Shown: positions 9,027-18,122 of the stretch, in pieces
Layout of the letters: each line of letters starts with the position of its first letter
How positions within the stretch are numbered: position 1 is the stretch's first letter
NCBI GenBank assembly: GCA_022791685.1
Contig: JAAVZO010000008.1
Coordinates: 124,001-188,000 of the forward strand
DNA: 64,000 nucleotides
Source of the DNA: Clostridiales bacterium
Lineage (GTDB): Bacteria; Bacillota; Clostridia; Oscillospirales; CAG-272
Direction: 5' to 3'
Notes under the pieces: generated by a model
Seen by the model: only the letters and a program-made list of their open reading frames with translations
Told to the model about the DNA's origin: nothing
Database searches by the model: none
Program-made: the position numbers and the translations under genes

Positions 9027-9218
9027 AAGGGGTACGCGGCTTTTCTGAAGAAAAGCCTGGCAAAAGACTTTTTATAAACGCATTCGCTATGCTAATGCGC
9101 GTTCGCCGTGCAGCATTGCACATACGTTCATTTACTGGGCGAACACATCTGCTATACATTGTTAGACCTACAGAGGCGCGTTCGACTCCGTGGCCCCGCA
9201 CCTCTGCGTCGAACTAAT
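9027..9218 (-). repeat. Family B structured repeat, copy B2
   Basis: Read on the minus strand it starts ATTAGTTCGACGCAGAGG and ends CCCCTT just before the ribosome site of ktrA. Its last hairpin is GGCTTTTCT/AGAAAAGCC; relative to B1 and B3 two neighbouring base pairs are swapped on both sides (C-G to T-A, T-A to C-G), a compensatory change. It also has GTTCGCC/GGCGAAC enclosing GTGCA/TGCAC. Confidence 0.85.
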
Positions 9219-9246
9219 CTCTGCCATTTGTTTGCTTTTTAGTTTG

Positions 9247-10632
9247 CTATCCTATCATTAGATTCAGTTCGGGGTATTTGATACAGCTCTGGCTGAGCGA
9301 CTGGCGCAGCATTATTGAGTAGGTTATCGTCAATACGCCAACTCTGCCGAAAAACATCAGTATCATTACAATTATCATTGAAATCAGTGATAGTGTCGGT
9401 GACAGTGACAGCGATAATCCCACTGTAGATATTGCCGATATTGTTTCATATAATGCCGTCAACAGCGGGATTCGCTCGAAGACTGCAACTAATATTCCGC
9501 CGAGAACTCCGCATGAGAGGTTTATTACAAACATCGTCGCCGCACGTATCACCGCGTCGCCCGGTATTCGACGTTTGTACACGACGAATTCGCTTCGTCC
9601 GCAGGCACATCCGAGTATCGCGATTATCAGCACGCAGAGCGAGCCGACCTTTACTCCGCCGGCAGTCGAGCCGGAAGCTCCGCCGATCAGCATGAAGAAC
9701 AGGCATATCAGCTGCGATGAATCGGTCATGTGTGTATTTCCGATGAGGTCGAATCCGGCGGTGCGAGTAGTTACCGATTGGAATATTGATTGATATATTT
9801 TATCGCCGACCGAAAGATTTCCGAGCGTATCGGGATTATTCCACTCAAACATTCCGACGAGCAGTGCGCAGGCTATAATCAGCACCGCCGATGTGATAAG
9901 TACGAGCCGTGAATAAATGGATAGCCGTTCATGCTTCTTTATCAGGTTGACGATATCGTCCCAGACGATGAAACCAATTCCGCCGATGATTATCAGCAGC
10001 ATGAGCGTTATTCCGACAGTGTAATTGTAGGTGAAGCCTTCAAGTCCGTTTAAAAGGTCGAATCCGGCGTTACAGAAAGCAGATATCGAATGGAATATTC
10101 CATAGTATATTCCTTTGGCGATTCCAAATTTCGGGATGAACTGTGTCATAAGTGCGACCGCGCCTGCGCCCTCTATGGCGAATGTACCGATGAGTATGCG
10201 CTTGACGAGCCTTACCGCACCGCCGACTTCATTTAGTCCGAGCGATTGCGCGACTACGATTCGCTCGCGCGGTGTTATTTGACGCTTGATAAATATTGAC
10301 AGCATTACAGCAAGTGTCATGAAGCCGAGACCGCCGATCTGTATCAGCGTTATAATTACGATTTGCCCGAATGTGCTCCAGTATGCGCCGGTGTTGACTA
10401 CCGAAAGTCCAGTAACGCATGTCGCGCTTACTGAGGTGAACAGCGCCTGCGAGATTGGCGTAAAGCCGCCGTTTTTCGATGATATCGGCAGTGTCAATAG
10501 CAGTGCGCCGAGCAGTATCAGCAGGATGAAACCGAGCAGTATTATTTGTGTGGCATTGAGCCGCCGCTTTGCGGAGGTTTTGAGCCGTCGTTTGAATGAA
10601 GCGGATACAATTTGTTTGTTTTGTTTCTTCAT
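9247..10632 (-). CDS. ktrB: TrkH/KtrB family potassium uptake pore
   Basis: 461 residues with about eight membrane helices and the four pore-loop repeats of the superfamily: SVSATCVTGLSV, ISAFCNAGFDL, SVTTRTAGFDL and ISAISTVGLSL, each with the conserved selectivity-filter glycine. It forms the potassium (sometimes sodium-coupled) translocation pore with KtrA. The start at 10632 is two bases from the end of the upstream endonuclease/phosphatase gene, which suggests a shared transcript. Confidence 0.93.
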   Translation of the reverse strand: MKKQNKQIVSASFKRRLKTSAKRRLNATQIILLGFILLILLGALLLTLPISSKNGGFTPISQALFTSVSATCVTGLSVVNTGAYWSTFGQIVIITLIQIGGLGFMTLAVMLSIFIKRQITPRERIVVAQSLGLNEVGGAVRLVKRILIGTFAIEGAGAVALMTQFIPKFGIAKGIYYGIFHSISAFCNAGFDLLNGLEGFTYNYTVGITLMLLIIIGGIGFIVWDDIVNLIKKHERLSIYSRLVLITSAVLIIACALLVGMFEWNNPDTLGNLSVGDKIYQSIFQSVTTRTAGFDLIGNTHMTDSSQLICLFFMLIGGASGSTAGGVKVGSLCVLIIAILGCACGRSEFVVYKRRIPGDAVIRAATMFVINLSCGVLGGILVAVFERIPLLTALYETISAISTVGLSLSLSPTLSLISMIIVMILMFFGRVGVLTITYSIMLRQSLSQSCIKYPELNLMIG

Positions 10633-10633
10633 A

Positions 10634-11428
10634 TTATTTTAATAGTAGCGACGCGACTATCGGATAGTGGTCGGACGGGTATATTCCATCGTATGAACTG
10701 CGTACTATCTCACTTTTTATGAGCTCAAAATCATCGCTTGCGAAGATGTAGTCGAGCCGTCTTAGTCCAAGGCCACCCTTGAAGCTATGATATGTGCCGC
10801 CCTCAAGCTGGTTAGTTATACCTGAAAGATGTACGTTTTTATATCCGAATGCGTTATTTTCGAGTGCATATATAGAGCGCGAGTATGGCAGCGCGTTGAA
10901 GTCACCCATCAATAGTGTTGGCAGCGGGTCTTTTTCCTGACAGAGTGAGATATGCTTACATATCATTTTTAGCTGCAGATACCGTGCCGCTTCACTGGTA
11001 ACATCAAGGTGAGTATTGAATACTCGTACTCGCTTTTGTCCCATTATGATCTCAGCTACAGTGCAGATACGTGGAAATATCCACGCAAGCGGAGACATAA
11101 GCGAGAACATACGACTCTCGCGGCTTGGCTGATTTGATAGCCAGAATGTGTTTCCGAATTTAATTTTGAGGCGGTTTTTAACGGCGATATCTGAGTGCTC
11201 ATTGAGTATTAATCCGCCGCGTCCTCGACCGATCAAGTTGTAATCGTGCAGCTCCTGTTCAAAGTCGCTTCGCATGCGCGGGGTCAATTCCTGAACTCCG
11301 GTAATATCAGCGTCGAGTTCGCGGAACGCACGGAAAAGCAGCTCGCGGCGGTATTTCCAGTTATGGATTCCGATACCGAGTAGCGAGCTTTTTAAATTAA
11401 AGGTAGCAACGCGCAGAATAGTGTCCAT
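10634..11428 (-). CDS. Endonuclease/exonuclease/phosphatase family protein
   Basis: 264 residues. Motifs of the EEP fold are in order: ATFNLKSS, ADITGVQELTPRM (metal-binding Glu), VFNTHLDVTSEAA, TLLMGDFNALPYS (catalytic Asp, Asn), RRLDYIFAS, and SDHYPIVASL (catalytic Asp-His). No signal peptide is seen, so it is probably cytoplasmic. The substrate (nucleic acid, phospholipid or inositol phosphate) cannot be told from sequence alone. Confidence 0.88.
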   Translation of the reverse strand: MDTILRVATFNLKSSLLGIGIHNWKYRRELLFRAFRELDADITGVQELTPRMRSDFEQELHDYNLIGRGRGGLILNEHSDIAVKNRLKIKFGNTFWLSNQPSRESRMFSLMSPLAWIFPRICTVAEIIMGQKRVRVFNTHLDVTSEAARYLQLKMICKHISLCQEKDPLPTLLMGDFNALPYSRSIYALENNAFGYKNVHLSGITNQLEGGTYHSFKGGLGLRRLDYIFASDDFELIKSEIVRSSYDGIYPSDHYPIVASLLLK

Positions 11429-11481
11429 ATTTTCAAACGCAGACTTCCTGTGGATTTATTTTTAAAATTATTATACTCTAT

Positions 11482-11510
11482 AGTATACCACAAAATTTTC
11501 TATTTGTACA
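11482..11510 (-). promoter_or_regulatory. Promoter of the EEP-ktrB(-ktrA) unit
   Basis: Minus strand TGTACA (11505-11510), 17-bp spacer, TATACT (11482-11487) preceded by TGG (extended -10). The -35 is weak. Confidence 0.55.
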
Positions 11511-11593
11511 TAGTTTTATTGAAACATACCGTTAATTTTTTGTATAAACAAAGTTGTCGAGAAGATTCATTTCAATTAAATATGAATTAGCAC

Positions 11594-11622
11594 TTGTATT
11601 GCGGCTGATAATGTGATATAAT
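11594..11622 (+). promoter_or_regulatory. sigma-A promoter of the YfhO-like operon
   Basis: TTGTAT (11594-11599), 17-bp spacer, TATAAT (11617-11622) with TGA before it. The in-frame ATG at 11621 lies inside the -10, so translation cannot start there; the ATG at 11654 with GGAG is used. Confidence 0.8.
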
Positions 11623-11653
11623 GGAAATGTATAAAATGATAATGGAGATATAT

Positions 11654-14362
11654 ATGAATATAAAAAACGACAAGAATAAACTTTCCCGCTTTGTCCCACT
11701 GCTTGCATTCGGGTCGGCGCTGCTTATTTATACTGTCGTCCTTGCGCTTTTGAAGATAGCGCCGTTTGGCGAGCGGACGATAATTACGGGCGATCTCTAT
11801 GGTCAATATTCCTGCTTCCTTGCGGATCTGAAGTCGGTGTTCAGCGGTGATGGATTGTTCTACAGCTTTGAAAAATCGCTCGGCGGCAATTACTATAGCC
11901 TTGCTGCATACTACCTTTTTAGCCCACTAAATTTTATAATGCTGCTGTTCCCGCTGCGAATGCTGCCGACTGCAATAAGTGTGCTTATTGTATTAAAGCT
12001 GTCGCTCTGTGCATTGACTGCTGGAATATATTTTAACCATCTTTCGACGAAAGGTCGAAATTCGACGAATTGCATAATAACGCTAATTCTTTCGATTGCT
12101 TGGTCGATGGTCGGCTATGGCACACAATATTCGATAAATGTCATGTGGCTTGACGCACTCATCATGCTTCCGTTGATACTTATCGGACTCGAGCGGCTCG
12201 TCGATGGAAAATCGCCGCTTGTCTATATTCTGTCGCTTGGCTCAGCGATAATTTTCAACTACTACATCGGATACATTCTCTGCGCATTCTGCCTGCTGTA
12301 TTTTCTATATCTCATGCTGCGCGATAGTCGCACTGTCCGCGAATGGGGAGCCGCGATTATTCGTTTTGCGATATCGTCACTGCTGGCTGGTGGGCTTTCA
12401 GGTGTTGCGATAATACCAGCTGTGAAGGCTCTCAGCGGCAGTAAAGCCGATTTTCCCGGACTGCTGTCAGCTGATTTCGTAAATCTATATTTGCTTATAC
12501 TGACTGGGATTGCTGCGCTTGTATTTTTCTGGACGGCAGTCAATGCGGCAAAGCAGAACAAACATATTCCTGCTGCTATATTTGCAGTACTCGGCTCTGG
12601 CTCAGCTGCGGCTAATGCACTGCTGTTTATTAGTGCGAGCCGCAAATTCGAGCTGTATAAGCTGCCGTCAAAGCTGCTTGTCGGCTCTACAAACGCCAAT
12701 GACCTCCCAAACGGCCTGCCTAATATATATTGCGGCGTGCTGATAATGCTGCTGCTCGTGATGTATTACATCGACAAGAGAATTCCGGTACGCCGCAGGG
12801 CGCTTCATGGACTGCTGCTCGCAGGATTAGTTTCAAGCTGCATAATTGATAAGCTCGATTTGTTTTGGCACTGTCTGAATTATCCGAACTGGTTCTTCTA
12901 TCGCTATTCGTTCGTTATCTCGTTTGTAATGCTTATCGCTGCGTATGAGCTGCTTAGTATCGGCGAATTGAATGGAAAGCGCACGATCGCAGTCGGCTGC
13001 ATAATACTGATTCCAATCGCGTCGCTGCTTTCATCAGAATCGATCTTCAATGGCGGACATTTTACGAAACAGCTGATAATCGTTAATATTGCGCTGATCA
13101 TGGTATATACTGCGCTTCTGTTCGCTAATACGCTCGGAAGAAAATGGATATCAAAAATCTCGCTCTGTTCGCTTGCGGCTATATTTTGCTTCGAGCTCGG
13201 CATGAACACCTATACCACTATCAATAGCCTTTCCGGCTGGTACGGAAGCGACGGGTATGTATCGAACTACGAAGCCTTTCTCGATAAAACTCTGCCGGCG
13301 CTTGGAATAGCTGAATCGCAGGATGATGATTTTTATCGAATAGAAAAGACCTACAGCCGAACCTTAAACGACGGTCTGCTGCTTGGCTACAACGGAGTTT
13401 CGCATTATTCGTCGACGATGAATGTATCGGATATCGGCTTTTTGCGAGTACTCGGATTTCCGTACTATTTTGCTTGGACCTCCTATGGCAAGGGCTCATC
13501 GGCAGCTGCGGACAGTTTGCTTGGTGTCCGATATCTGTTATCCGAATCAGATGTCGACAAGCCTTATACTCTGGTCAGTGGCGGTGATGTGAAGGTTTAT
13601 GAAAATCCATATGCGCTCGGTCTGGCGATTCCAGTAAGCCGCGATATACTCGACTGCGCGGTCACAATGGATCCTATCGAAAATTTGAATATGATATATT
13701 CATCACTGCTCGGTGAGTCAGCTAACTTGTACGAGCCGGTGGAGTATGATATTCAGTTTATTGACGGATATTTCGTGCTTAACTTTACGGCGAAATCTGA
13801 CGAGCAGATATTCTTCTTTGCCGGTACTGATGTATACGGACATGACGGAGAGCTGATAGTGAACGGTATTTCACATGGCAACTGCTTCGATGTATATAAC
13901 TACGGACTTATTCCTATCGGGCGCTTTGAAGTAGGCGAAAGGGTAGAAATGATTATCAGGTCGACGATTGGAGAAGCGCTGGCAGATTCATTTGAGTTGT
14001 GCTATGAGCATACTGATGTACTTGCTCGTGCGCATGACAAGCTCACAGGCTGGACTCATGCGGAGGCTGATGGCTCACGAGTCGAGGTTTCGTTCAAGGG
14101 CGGCGAGCTTGGCTCGGACGCTGAACTTATAATGCTGACGCTGCCTTACGACGAGAATTTCCGTGCATATGCGGATGGCAAGCAAGTCGATGTAATAAAG
14201 GCGCTGCATTTTATCGCAGTCGAGCTTCCGAAGGGCACGAAAACTCTCGAGCTTAGATACCGCCCCGCCGGATTTACAGCTGGAGTGGTAATAAGCCTTG
14301 TGAGTGCAGCACTCACGGCGGTATACGTTTATTTTAATAAAAAGAGGAGAAATGCAATATGA
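11654..14362 (+). CDS. YfhO-like polytopic membrane protein
   Basis: About 902 residues. Many hydrophobic helices fill roughly the first 530 residues, then comes a large extracytoplasmic domain, and a final membrane helix sits near the C-terminus (GVVISLVSAALTAVYVYF). The early GDLYGQYSCFLADLKSVF and later VRYLLSES and YENPYALGLAIPVS patterns are those of the YfhO family. Bacillus members have been linked to lipoteichoic-acid glycosylation with a GT-C glycosyltransferase fold; the function here is inferred. The start is ATG 11654, six bases after GGAG. It overlaps the GNAT gene by four bases. Confidence 0.85.
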   Translation: MNIKNDKNKLSRFVPLLAFGSALLIYTVVLALLKIAPFGERTIITGDLYGQYSCFLADLKSVFSGDGLFYSFEKSLGGNYYSLAAYYLFSPLNFIMLLFPLRMLPTAISVLIVLKLSLCALTAGIYFNHLSTKGRNSTNCIITLILSIAWSMVGYGTQYSINVMWLDALIMLPLILIGLERLVDGKSPLVYILSLGSAIIFNYYIGYILCAFCLLYFLYLMLRDSRTVREWGAAIIRFAISSLLAGGLSGVAIIPAVKALSGSKADFPGLLSADFVNLYLLILTGIAALVFFWTAVNAAKQNKHIPAAIFAVLGSGSAAANALLFISASRKFELYKLPSKLLVGSTNANDLPNGLPNIYCGVLIMLLLVMYYIDKRIPVRRRALHGLLLAGLVSSCIIDKLDLFWHCLNYPNWFFYRYSFVISFVMLIAAYELLSIGELNGKRTIAVGCIILIPIASLLSSESIFNGGHFTKQLIIVNIALIMVYTALLFANTLGRKWISKISLCSLAAIFCFELGMNTYTTINSLSGWYGSDGYVSNYEAFLDKTLPALGIAESQDDDFYRIEKTYSRTLNDGLLLGYNGVSHYSSTMNVSDIGFLRVLGFPYYFAWTSYGKGSSAAADSLLGVRYLLSESDVDKPYTLVSGGDVKVYENPYALGLAIPVSRDILDCAVTMDPIENLNMIYSSLLGESANLYEPVEYDIQFIDGYFVLNFTAKSDEQIFFFAGTDVYGHDGELIVNGISHGNCFDVYNYGLIPIGRFEVGERVEMIIRSTIGEALADSFELCYEHTDVLARAHDKLTGWTHAEADGSRVEVSFKGGELGSDAELIMLTLPYDENFRAYADGKQVDVIKALHFIAVELPKGTKTLELRYRPAGFTAGVVISLVSAALTAVYVYFNKKRRNAI

Positions 14363-14850
14363 AATACGAATGCAAACGTGCAGACAATGCGCTGCTTGAA
14401 GCTATATGGGCGAAGAACATCAACGATAATCCTGACGATAAGCGCTGGATAAGATGGCGCGACGAATACATCAGCTACAACAATTCGGGCAAGGCGGTTA
14501 CTTATATAGTCACCGCTGACGGTGAGCCGGTCGGAGAGGGTACGTTGATAATATCGCCTGAATGCTCAGCGATAAAAGGAAAAACGCAGCTTGCCGACGG
14601 CGGTAAGCTCGGCAATGTAAATGCACTGCGTATTGAGAAGGCGCATGAAGGGCAGGGGCATATCTCGAAGCTGGTAAAACTGCTCGAAGAGCATGCGAGA
14701 TCTATCGGCATGACTGCGCTGACGATAGGCGTTGAAGCTGCTGAAGCTCGCAATTTAGCGATATATCTGCACTGGGGGTATACGAATTTCGTGTACAGCG
14801 AGGTCGACTGCGGCGAACTGGTGCTGTATTATCGCAAGGATTTAGTATGA
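14359..14850 (+). CDS. GNAT family N-acetyltransferase
   Basis: 163 residues with an ATGA overlap to the upstream membrane-protein gene, which means translational coupling. The acetyl-CoA motif is RIEKAHEGQGHISKLVKLL, then IGVEAAEARNLAIYLHWGY, the standard motif A/B pair of the GNAT fold. The substrate is unknown. The end overlaps the next small ORF by another ATGA. Confidence 0.87.
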   Translation: MKYECKRADNALLEAIWAKNINDNPDDKRWIRWRDEYISYNNSGKAVTYIVTADGEPVGEGTLIISPECSAIKGKTQLADGGKLGNVNALRIEKAHEGQGHISKLVKLLEEHARSIGMTALTIGVEAAEARNLAIYLHWGYTNFVYSEVDCGELVLYYRKDLV

Positions 14851-14927
14851 ATAAGTTCGACGGGCATATCGTTGACAGTGGTATGGAGATACCGCAGATG
14901 ATAGTGCGATACATAAAGGAGCTGTGA
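14847..14927 (+). CDS. Small ORF, 26 codons, unknown
   Basis: It starts at the ATG of an ATGA overlap with the GNAT stop and ends TGA one base before the ATG of the next gene. The peptide begins MNKFDGHIVDSGMEIPQ and ends VRYIKEL. The ribosome site of the next gene (AAGGAG) lies in its last codons. No family is recognised. It may be a real small protein, a coupling device that carries ribosomes on, or a decayed fragment. Confidence 0.4.
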   Translation: MNKFDGHIVDSGMEIPQMIVRYIKEL

Positions 14928-14928
14928 T

Positions 14929-15711
14929 ATGCTGAAATTTGGAATGCCTACGCTGCTTGAAGCGCCGACTCCGGCGAAATCGGCGGTGATTGCCGCAGAG
15001 CTCGGACTCGATTTCGTCGAGCTGAATCAGAATCTGCCGTCGTGCCAGAATGAGCTGCTCGATACAGACGAGCTATTCGAATTGTCGAAGTGGTATAATA
15101 TATTCTTTACACTGCACCTTGACGAGCAGCTCGACTTCTGCAACTTTAATATGAAGGTCGCCGACGCATGGCTTGACACTTTTGCCGGAGCGCTGAGAAT
15201 TGCCCGTACTATCAACTGCCCAACGGTGAATATGCACCTTCCGTGCGGTGTGTATTTCACGCTGCCAGACGGGAAGCATTACCTATACAATGAGAGTGAG
15301 AAATATTGTTTAGAGCGCGTAGACAAGCTTATCAAAGTTGCTGAGCGTGAGCTTTCTGGTACTGAAATTACAGTCTGCATTGAGAATACGAGCGGCTGGC
15401 AGACATTCCAAATACGCTGGCTTGAAGCTATCCTGCGATCTGACAAATTTGCGCTGACGCTCGATACCGGTCACAGCGCTGCGCGGAGTCGTGTCGATGA
15501 GCCGTTTATATGTGAAAGCGGCAAGCTGCGCCATATGCACCTTCATGACTACGACGGTATGAGCGACCATCTTCCGATTGGTGCAGGTAAGCTTGATATC
15601 GGAGCATATCTGAATCTTGCGCGGCGACAGGAAATTAACGTTGTCGTCGAAACAAAGACACTTGCGGCGCTCAGAGAATCGGTTAAAAAATTGAAGGAAG
15701 AGTACAAATAA
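14929..15711 (+). CDS. Sugar phosphate isomerase/epimerase (xylose-isomerase-like TIM barrel)
   Basis: 260 residues of the AP endonuclease 2 / hydroxypyruvate-isomerase-like TIM barrel. Seen: LGLDFVELNQN, TVNMHLP, VCIENTSGW (metal-binding Glu), LTLDTGHSAA (Asp, His) and RHMHLHDYDG (His pair). These are the metal ligands of the barrel. Substrate unknown. It is the last gene of the YfhO-like operon and is followed by a strong hairpin. Confidence 0.82.
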   Translation: MLKFGMPTLLEAPTPAKSAVIAAELGLDFVELNQNLPSCQNELLDTDELFELSKWYNIFFTLHLDEQLDFCNFNMKVADAWLDTFAGALRIARTINCPTVNMHLPCGVYFTLPDGKHYLYNESEKYCLERVDKLIKVAERELSGTEITVCIENTSGWQTFQIRWLEAILRSDKFALTLDTGHSAARSRVDEPFICESGKLRHMHLHDYDGMSDHLPIGAGKLDIGAYLNLARRQEINVVVETKTLAALRESVKKLKEEYK

Positions 15712-15716
15712 AGCCG

Positions 15717-15749
15717 TACCCGCTCGATGGATTTTCCATAGAGCGGGTA
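15717..15749. terminator. Bidirectional terminator
   Basis: TACCCGCTC(G)ATGG, loop TTTT region, CCAT(A)GAGCGGGTA between the epimerase gene (plus) and the NanA-like gene (minus); one mismatch in a 13-bp stem. Confidence 0.75.
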
Positions 15750-15753
15750 TTGT

Positions 15754-16638
15754 TTACTTAATTGCCGTAATGTGCGGGATGACCTCGCGCTCGAGAAGAG
15801 CGTAATCCTCATTTGAGCAGGTTCTAAATGGTCTGCGGCAGAGTCCGAAGTCGAGCCCGAGCAGATTCATTATCGCCTTTTCGCCGGCATTTACGCCTAT
15901 GCGGCAGAGTATGCGTATGATCTCGTTCGCTTCATGCTGAATTGCACGCGCTTCTTCGAGCTTGTTTTGAAGGAACAGCTCGCGTATCCGTATAAATTTA
16001 TCAGCCATGAAATTATACGTTGAGCCGATACCTCCGTCAGCGCCCGCTGCGAGCCCTGACAAGAACATTTCGTCGTATCCGTTGTAGACGAGCTTTTGTG
16101 GGAATTGTGATTTGATCGTTTCAAGCGTGAAGAAGTCGTTCGACGTATGCTTGATCCCGAGAAATCGTTCGTCGCGCATGAATTCTGCGAGCTCGTCTAC
16201 CCCGAGCGATACACCCGAAAATGCAGGAATATTGTAGACTATCGTCTTTAGTGAGGTAGCTTCCGCTATATCACGGTAGTAGTCAGTAATTTCTTCGCGG
16301 CTGAATTTGTAGTAGAACGGTGCGACTGCGGATACCGCGTCATAACCGAGCTCTTCGGCATATTTTGCAAGCTCAGCGGATTCGTCCGCCGATATCGAGC
16401 CTACATGCGCGATCAGTGTTACGCGGCTGTCCGTTATATCGCTGACCAACTTCATAAGCTGCTTTCGCTCGTCGAGATTAAGCATGAATACCTCGGCGGT
16501 GCTTCCGCAAGCGTAGAATCCGGTCACTCCTAATTTGATATTGTGCTCGATAAGCTTGCCGAGCGCTTTTTCATTTATCCTGTTCTGAGGATCAAACGGA
16601 GTCAAAAGCGCTGTGAATATTCCTTTGAATTCTTTCAT
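15754..16638 (-). CDS. N-acetylneuraminate lyase / DHDPS family aldolase
   Basis: 294 residues, a Schiff-base class I aldolase TIM barrel. FTALLTPF, GFYACGSTAEVFMLNLDER, YNIPAFSGVSL (catalytic Tyr) and FLGIKHTSNDF (Schiff-base Lys) fit sialic acid lyase better than DapA, where the Tyr motif is usually YNVPxRT. NanA splits N-acetylneuraminate into ManNAc and pyruvate. It is 16 bp downstream of a sialidase-like gene on the same strand, which supports the sialate assignment; transporter, NanE and NanK genes are not in the window. Confidence 0.82.
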   Translation of the reverse strand: MKEFKGIFTALLTPFDPQNRINEKALGKLIEHNIKLGVTGFYACGSTAEVFMLNLDERKQLMKLVSDITDSRVTLIAHVGSISADESAELAKYAEELGYDAVSAVAPFYYKFSREEITDYYRDIAEATSLKTIVYNIPAFSGVSLGVDELAEFMRDERFLGIKHTSNDFFTLETIKSQFPQKLVYNGYDEMFLSGLAAGADGGIGSTYNFMADKFIRIRELFLQNKLEEARAIQHEANEIIRILCRIGVNAGEKAIMNLLGLDFGLCRRPFRTCSNEDYALLEREVIPHITAIK

Positions 16639-16654
16639 ATAGCTTTCCTCTGCA

Positions 16655-17689
16655 TTATTTGGTTTCGATCAAAAATTCGTCGGTATAAAATGCGCTTGCA
16701 CGGATATGCGCCTTAGGTGCGTCATCTACGAGATAGTCGACTACGTATATTTCACCGTTGTCGAACTGTACCCATCCGGTATAGCCTATATCTGAAACTG
16801 AGCTGCGGTCGAAATCTATCGGGAATATGCGGGAGGTTTGCTGATTCCTTTCGGTCATCAGCGCTGTTTCGCGCGGCATGATCGCACCGAACGCATTTTG
16901 CGTCCAGCAGCCGAGCCATCCGCCTCCGCCCTGTAGAAATCGATAGGTTATGAGTATGCGTCCGTCGGCGAGTATTCCGGCAGTTGGGCGGTGACAGCCG
17001 GGCAGCGGAACGTTGTATACTCCCTCCCAGCTTTCGCCTCCGTCGCGCGATATCGCCTTTAGACAGTCAATACCTAAGCTCGAGTTCTCGCGCATATATG
17101 CGACCACGACGTTCGGCTCGACTTCGATCATCGACGCTTCACATAGATTGTATCGCGGGTCTGACGCTACTGTTATCTTATCCGACCAGCTCTCGCCTTT
17201 GTCATCCGAATACCAGAGATATTCGGCAAGCTTATCGGTTTCAGGCGATTTATAATGTGCCGCAACAAGCCAGCGGCCGCTTTCAAGCTCGACGAGTCTG
17301 TCGGGCACGATTCCGTTTGCCGGAAGCACTACTGGCGCGTTCCAGCTTTCTCCGTTGTCAGAGCTGAACCAGAGATGTACCTGCATATCACGATAGTCCT
17401 GATTGCCAAGCATATAGTTACAGGTCATGGCGATACGTCCGTCCTTGAGCTTCGAAAGGCGCGCGCAGTCATAGTAGGCGCTCCGCTTTCCTTGCTCTGT
17501 GATAAAGCGCTTATCCGACCATGTGCGCCCGCGGTCGTCGCTGATTTTGTAAACGAGCCGCGCAAGATTTCGGTCGGAGTGGTGGGTGCATTCGGTAAAA
17601 ACACATATGAGCCGTCCGGTATCGGTTAGTACAACATCCGGGAAAGCCTCGTAAATACTGTCGTCGCGGCTGACTGTAAATTTCTGCAT
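16655..17689 (-). CDS. Sialidase-like BNR/Asp-box protein
   Basis: 344 residues with at least four Asp boxes: SDDRGRTWSDK, SSDNGESWNAP, SDDKGESWSDK and SRDGGESWEGV, the beta-propeller repeats of exo-sialidases and related hydrolases. There is no signal peptide or cell-wall anchor, unlike secreted sialidases, so it would act inside the cell or is a non-sialidase propeller. It pairs with the NanA-like gene downstream. Two upstream promoters bracket a multi-hairpin block. Confidence 0.78.
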   Translation of the reverse strand: MQKFTVSRDDSIYEAFPDVVLTDTGRLICVFTECTHHSDRNLARLVYKISDDRGRTWSDKRFITEQGKRSAYYDCARLSKLKDGRIAMTCNYMLGNQDYRDMQVHLWFSSDNGESWNAPVVLPANGIVPDRLVELESGRWLVAAHYKSPETDKLAEYLWYSDDKGESWSDKITVASDPRYNLCEASMIEVEPNVVVAYMRENSSLGIDCLKAISRDGGESWEGVYNVPLPGCHRPTAGILADGRILITYRFLQGGGGWLGCWTQNAFGAIMPRETALMTERNQQTSRIFPIDFDRSSVSDIGYTGWVQFDNGEIYVVDYLVDDAPKAHIRASAFYTDEFLIETK

Positions 17690-17743
17690 GATTGTTTCTC
17701 CTTTTATGTTACATAATAAATTATGGTTAAATTCGTTGTATAA

Positions 17744-17752
17744 ATTATACCA
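17744..17752 (-). promoter_or_regulatory. Proximal extended -10 of sialidase-like operon
   Basis: TGGTATAAT on the minus strand; no good -35 at the proper distance. It lies between the hairpin block and the gene. Confidence 0.45.
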
Positions 17753-17756
17753 TGAA

Positions 17757-17875
17757 GCAAAAATGATTCGCTCGCGAAATCATTTTTGCGAAGCCGACAA
17801 TGGCACAGGTCTGCAAAGCAAACAGACAAAGTGGCGGCTTTGTCTACATCTTGCGCAGCAAGATGTTCTGTGTAT
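17757..17875. repeat. Multi-hairpin block upstream of sialidase-like gene
   Basis: Consecutive inverted repeats: GCAAAAATGATT/AAATCATTTTTGC (imperfect), AGACAAAG/CTTTGTCT, and ACATCTTGC/GCAAGATGT. The last hairpins are enclosed by CACAG...CTGTG. The block is flanked by similar sequences, GTATAAATTATACCA on the left and GTATATTATACCA on the right, like an imperfect target duplication. No ORF. Confidence 0.65.
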
Positions 17876-17904
17876 ATTATACCACTATTTAACTTGATAG
17901 TAAA
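17876..17904 (-). promoter_or_regulatory. Distal promoter of sialidase-like operon
   Basis: Minus strand TTTACT (17899-17904), 17-bp spacer, TATAAT (17876-17881) preceded by TGG. Transcripts from it would carry the whole multi-hairpin block in the leader. Confidence 0.6.
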
Positions 17905-18030
17905 GCCTTATATTGCCCTCTTTACTGAAAAATGCGTGGATTATTTACTGCTATTGCTATTGAGTAAAAAACGTTAGGTGGACAAAATCCCGATTTTAGC
18001 GAATAATTTTAGTTTTTTTGAAAAAACTTA

Positions 18031-18059
18031 TATACAAATCGAAAATTATATGGTATCAT
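18031..18059 (+). promoter_or_regulatory. Promoter of the MocA/GH109-like gene
   Basis: Weak TATACA (18031-18036), 17-bp spacer, TGG then TATCAT (18054-18059). The stretch from 17905 to this point is AT-rich and holds nothing else recognisable. Confidence 0.5.
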
Positions 18060-18122
18060 AATAACAGTACAAATTAGTACAGTATATACGCAGAATCAAA
18101 ATCCAAGGAGGATAAAATACAT

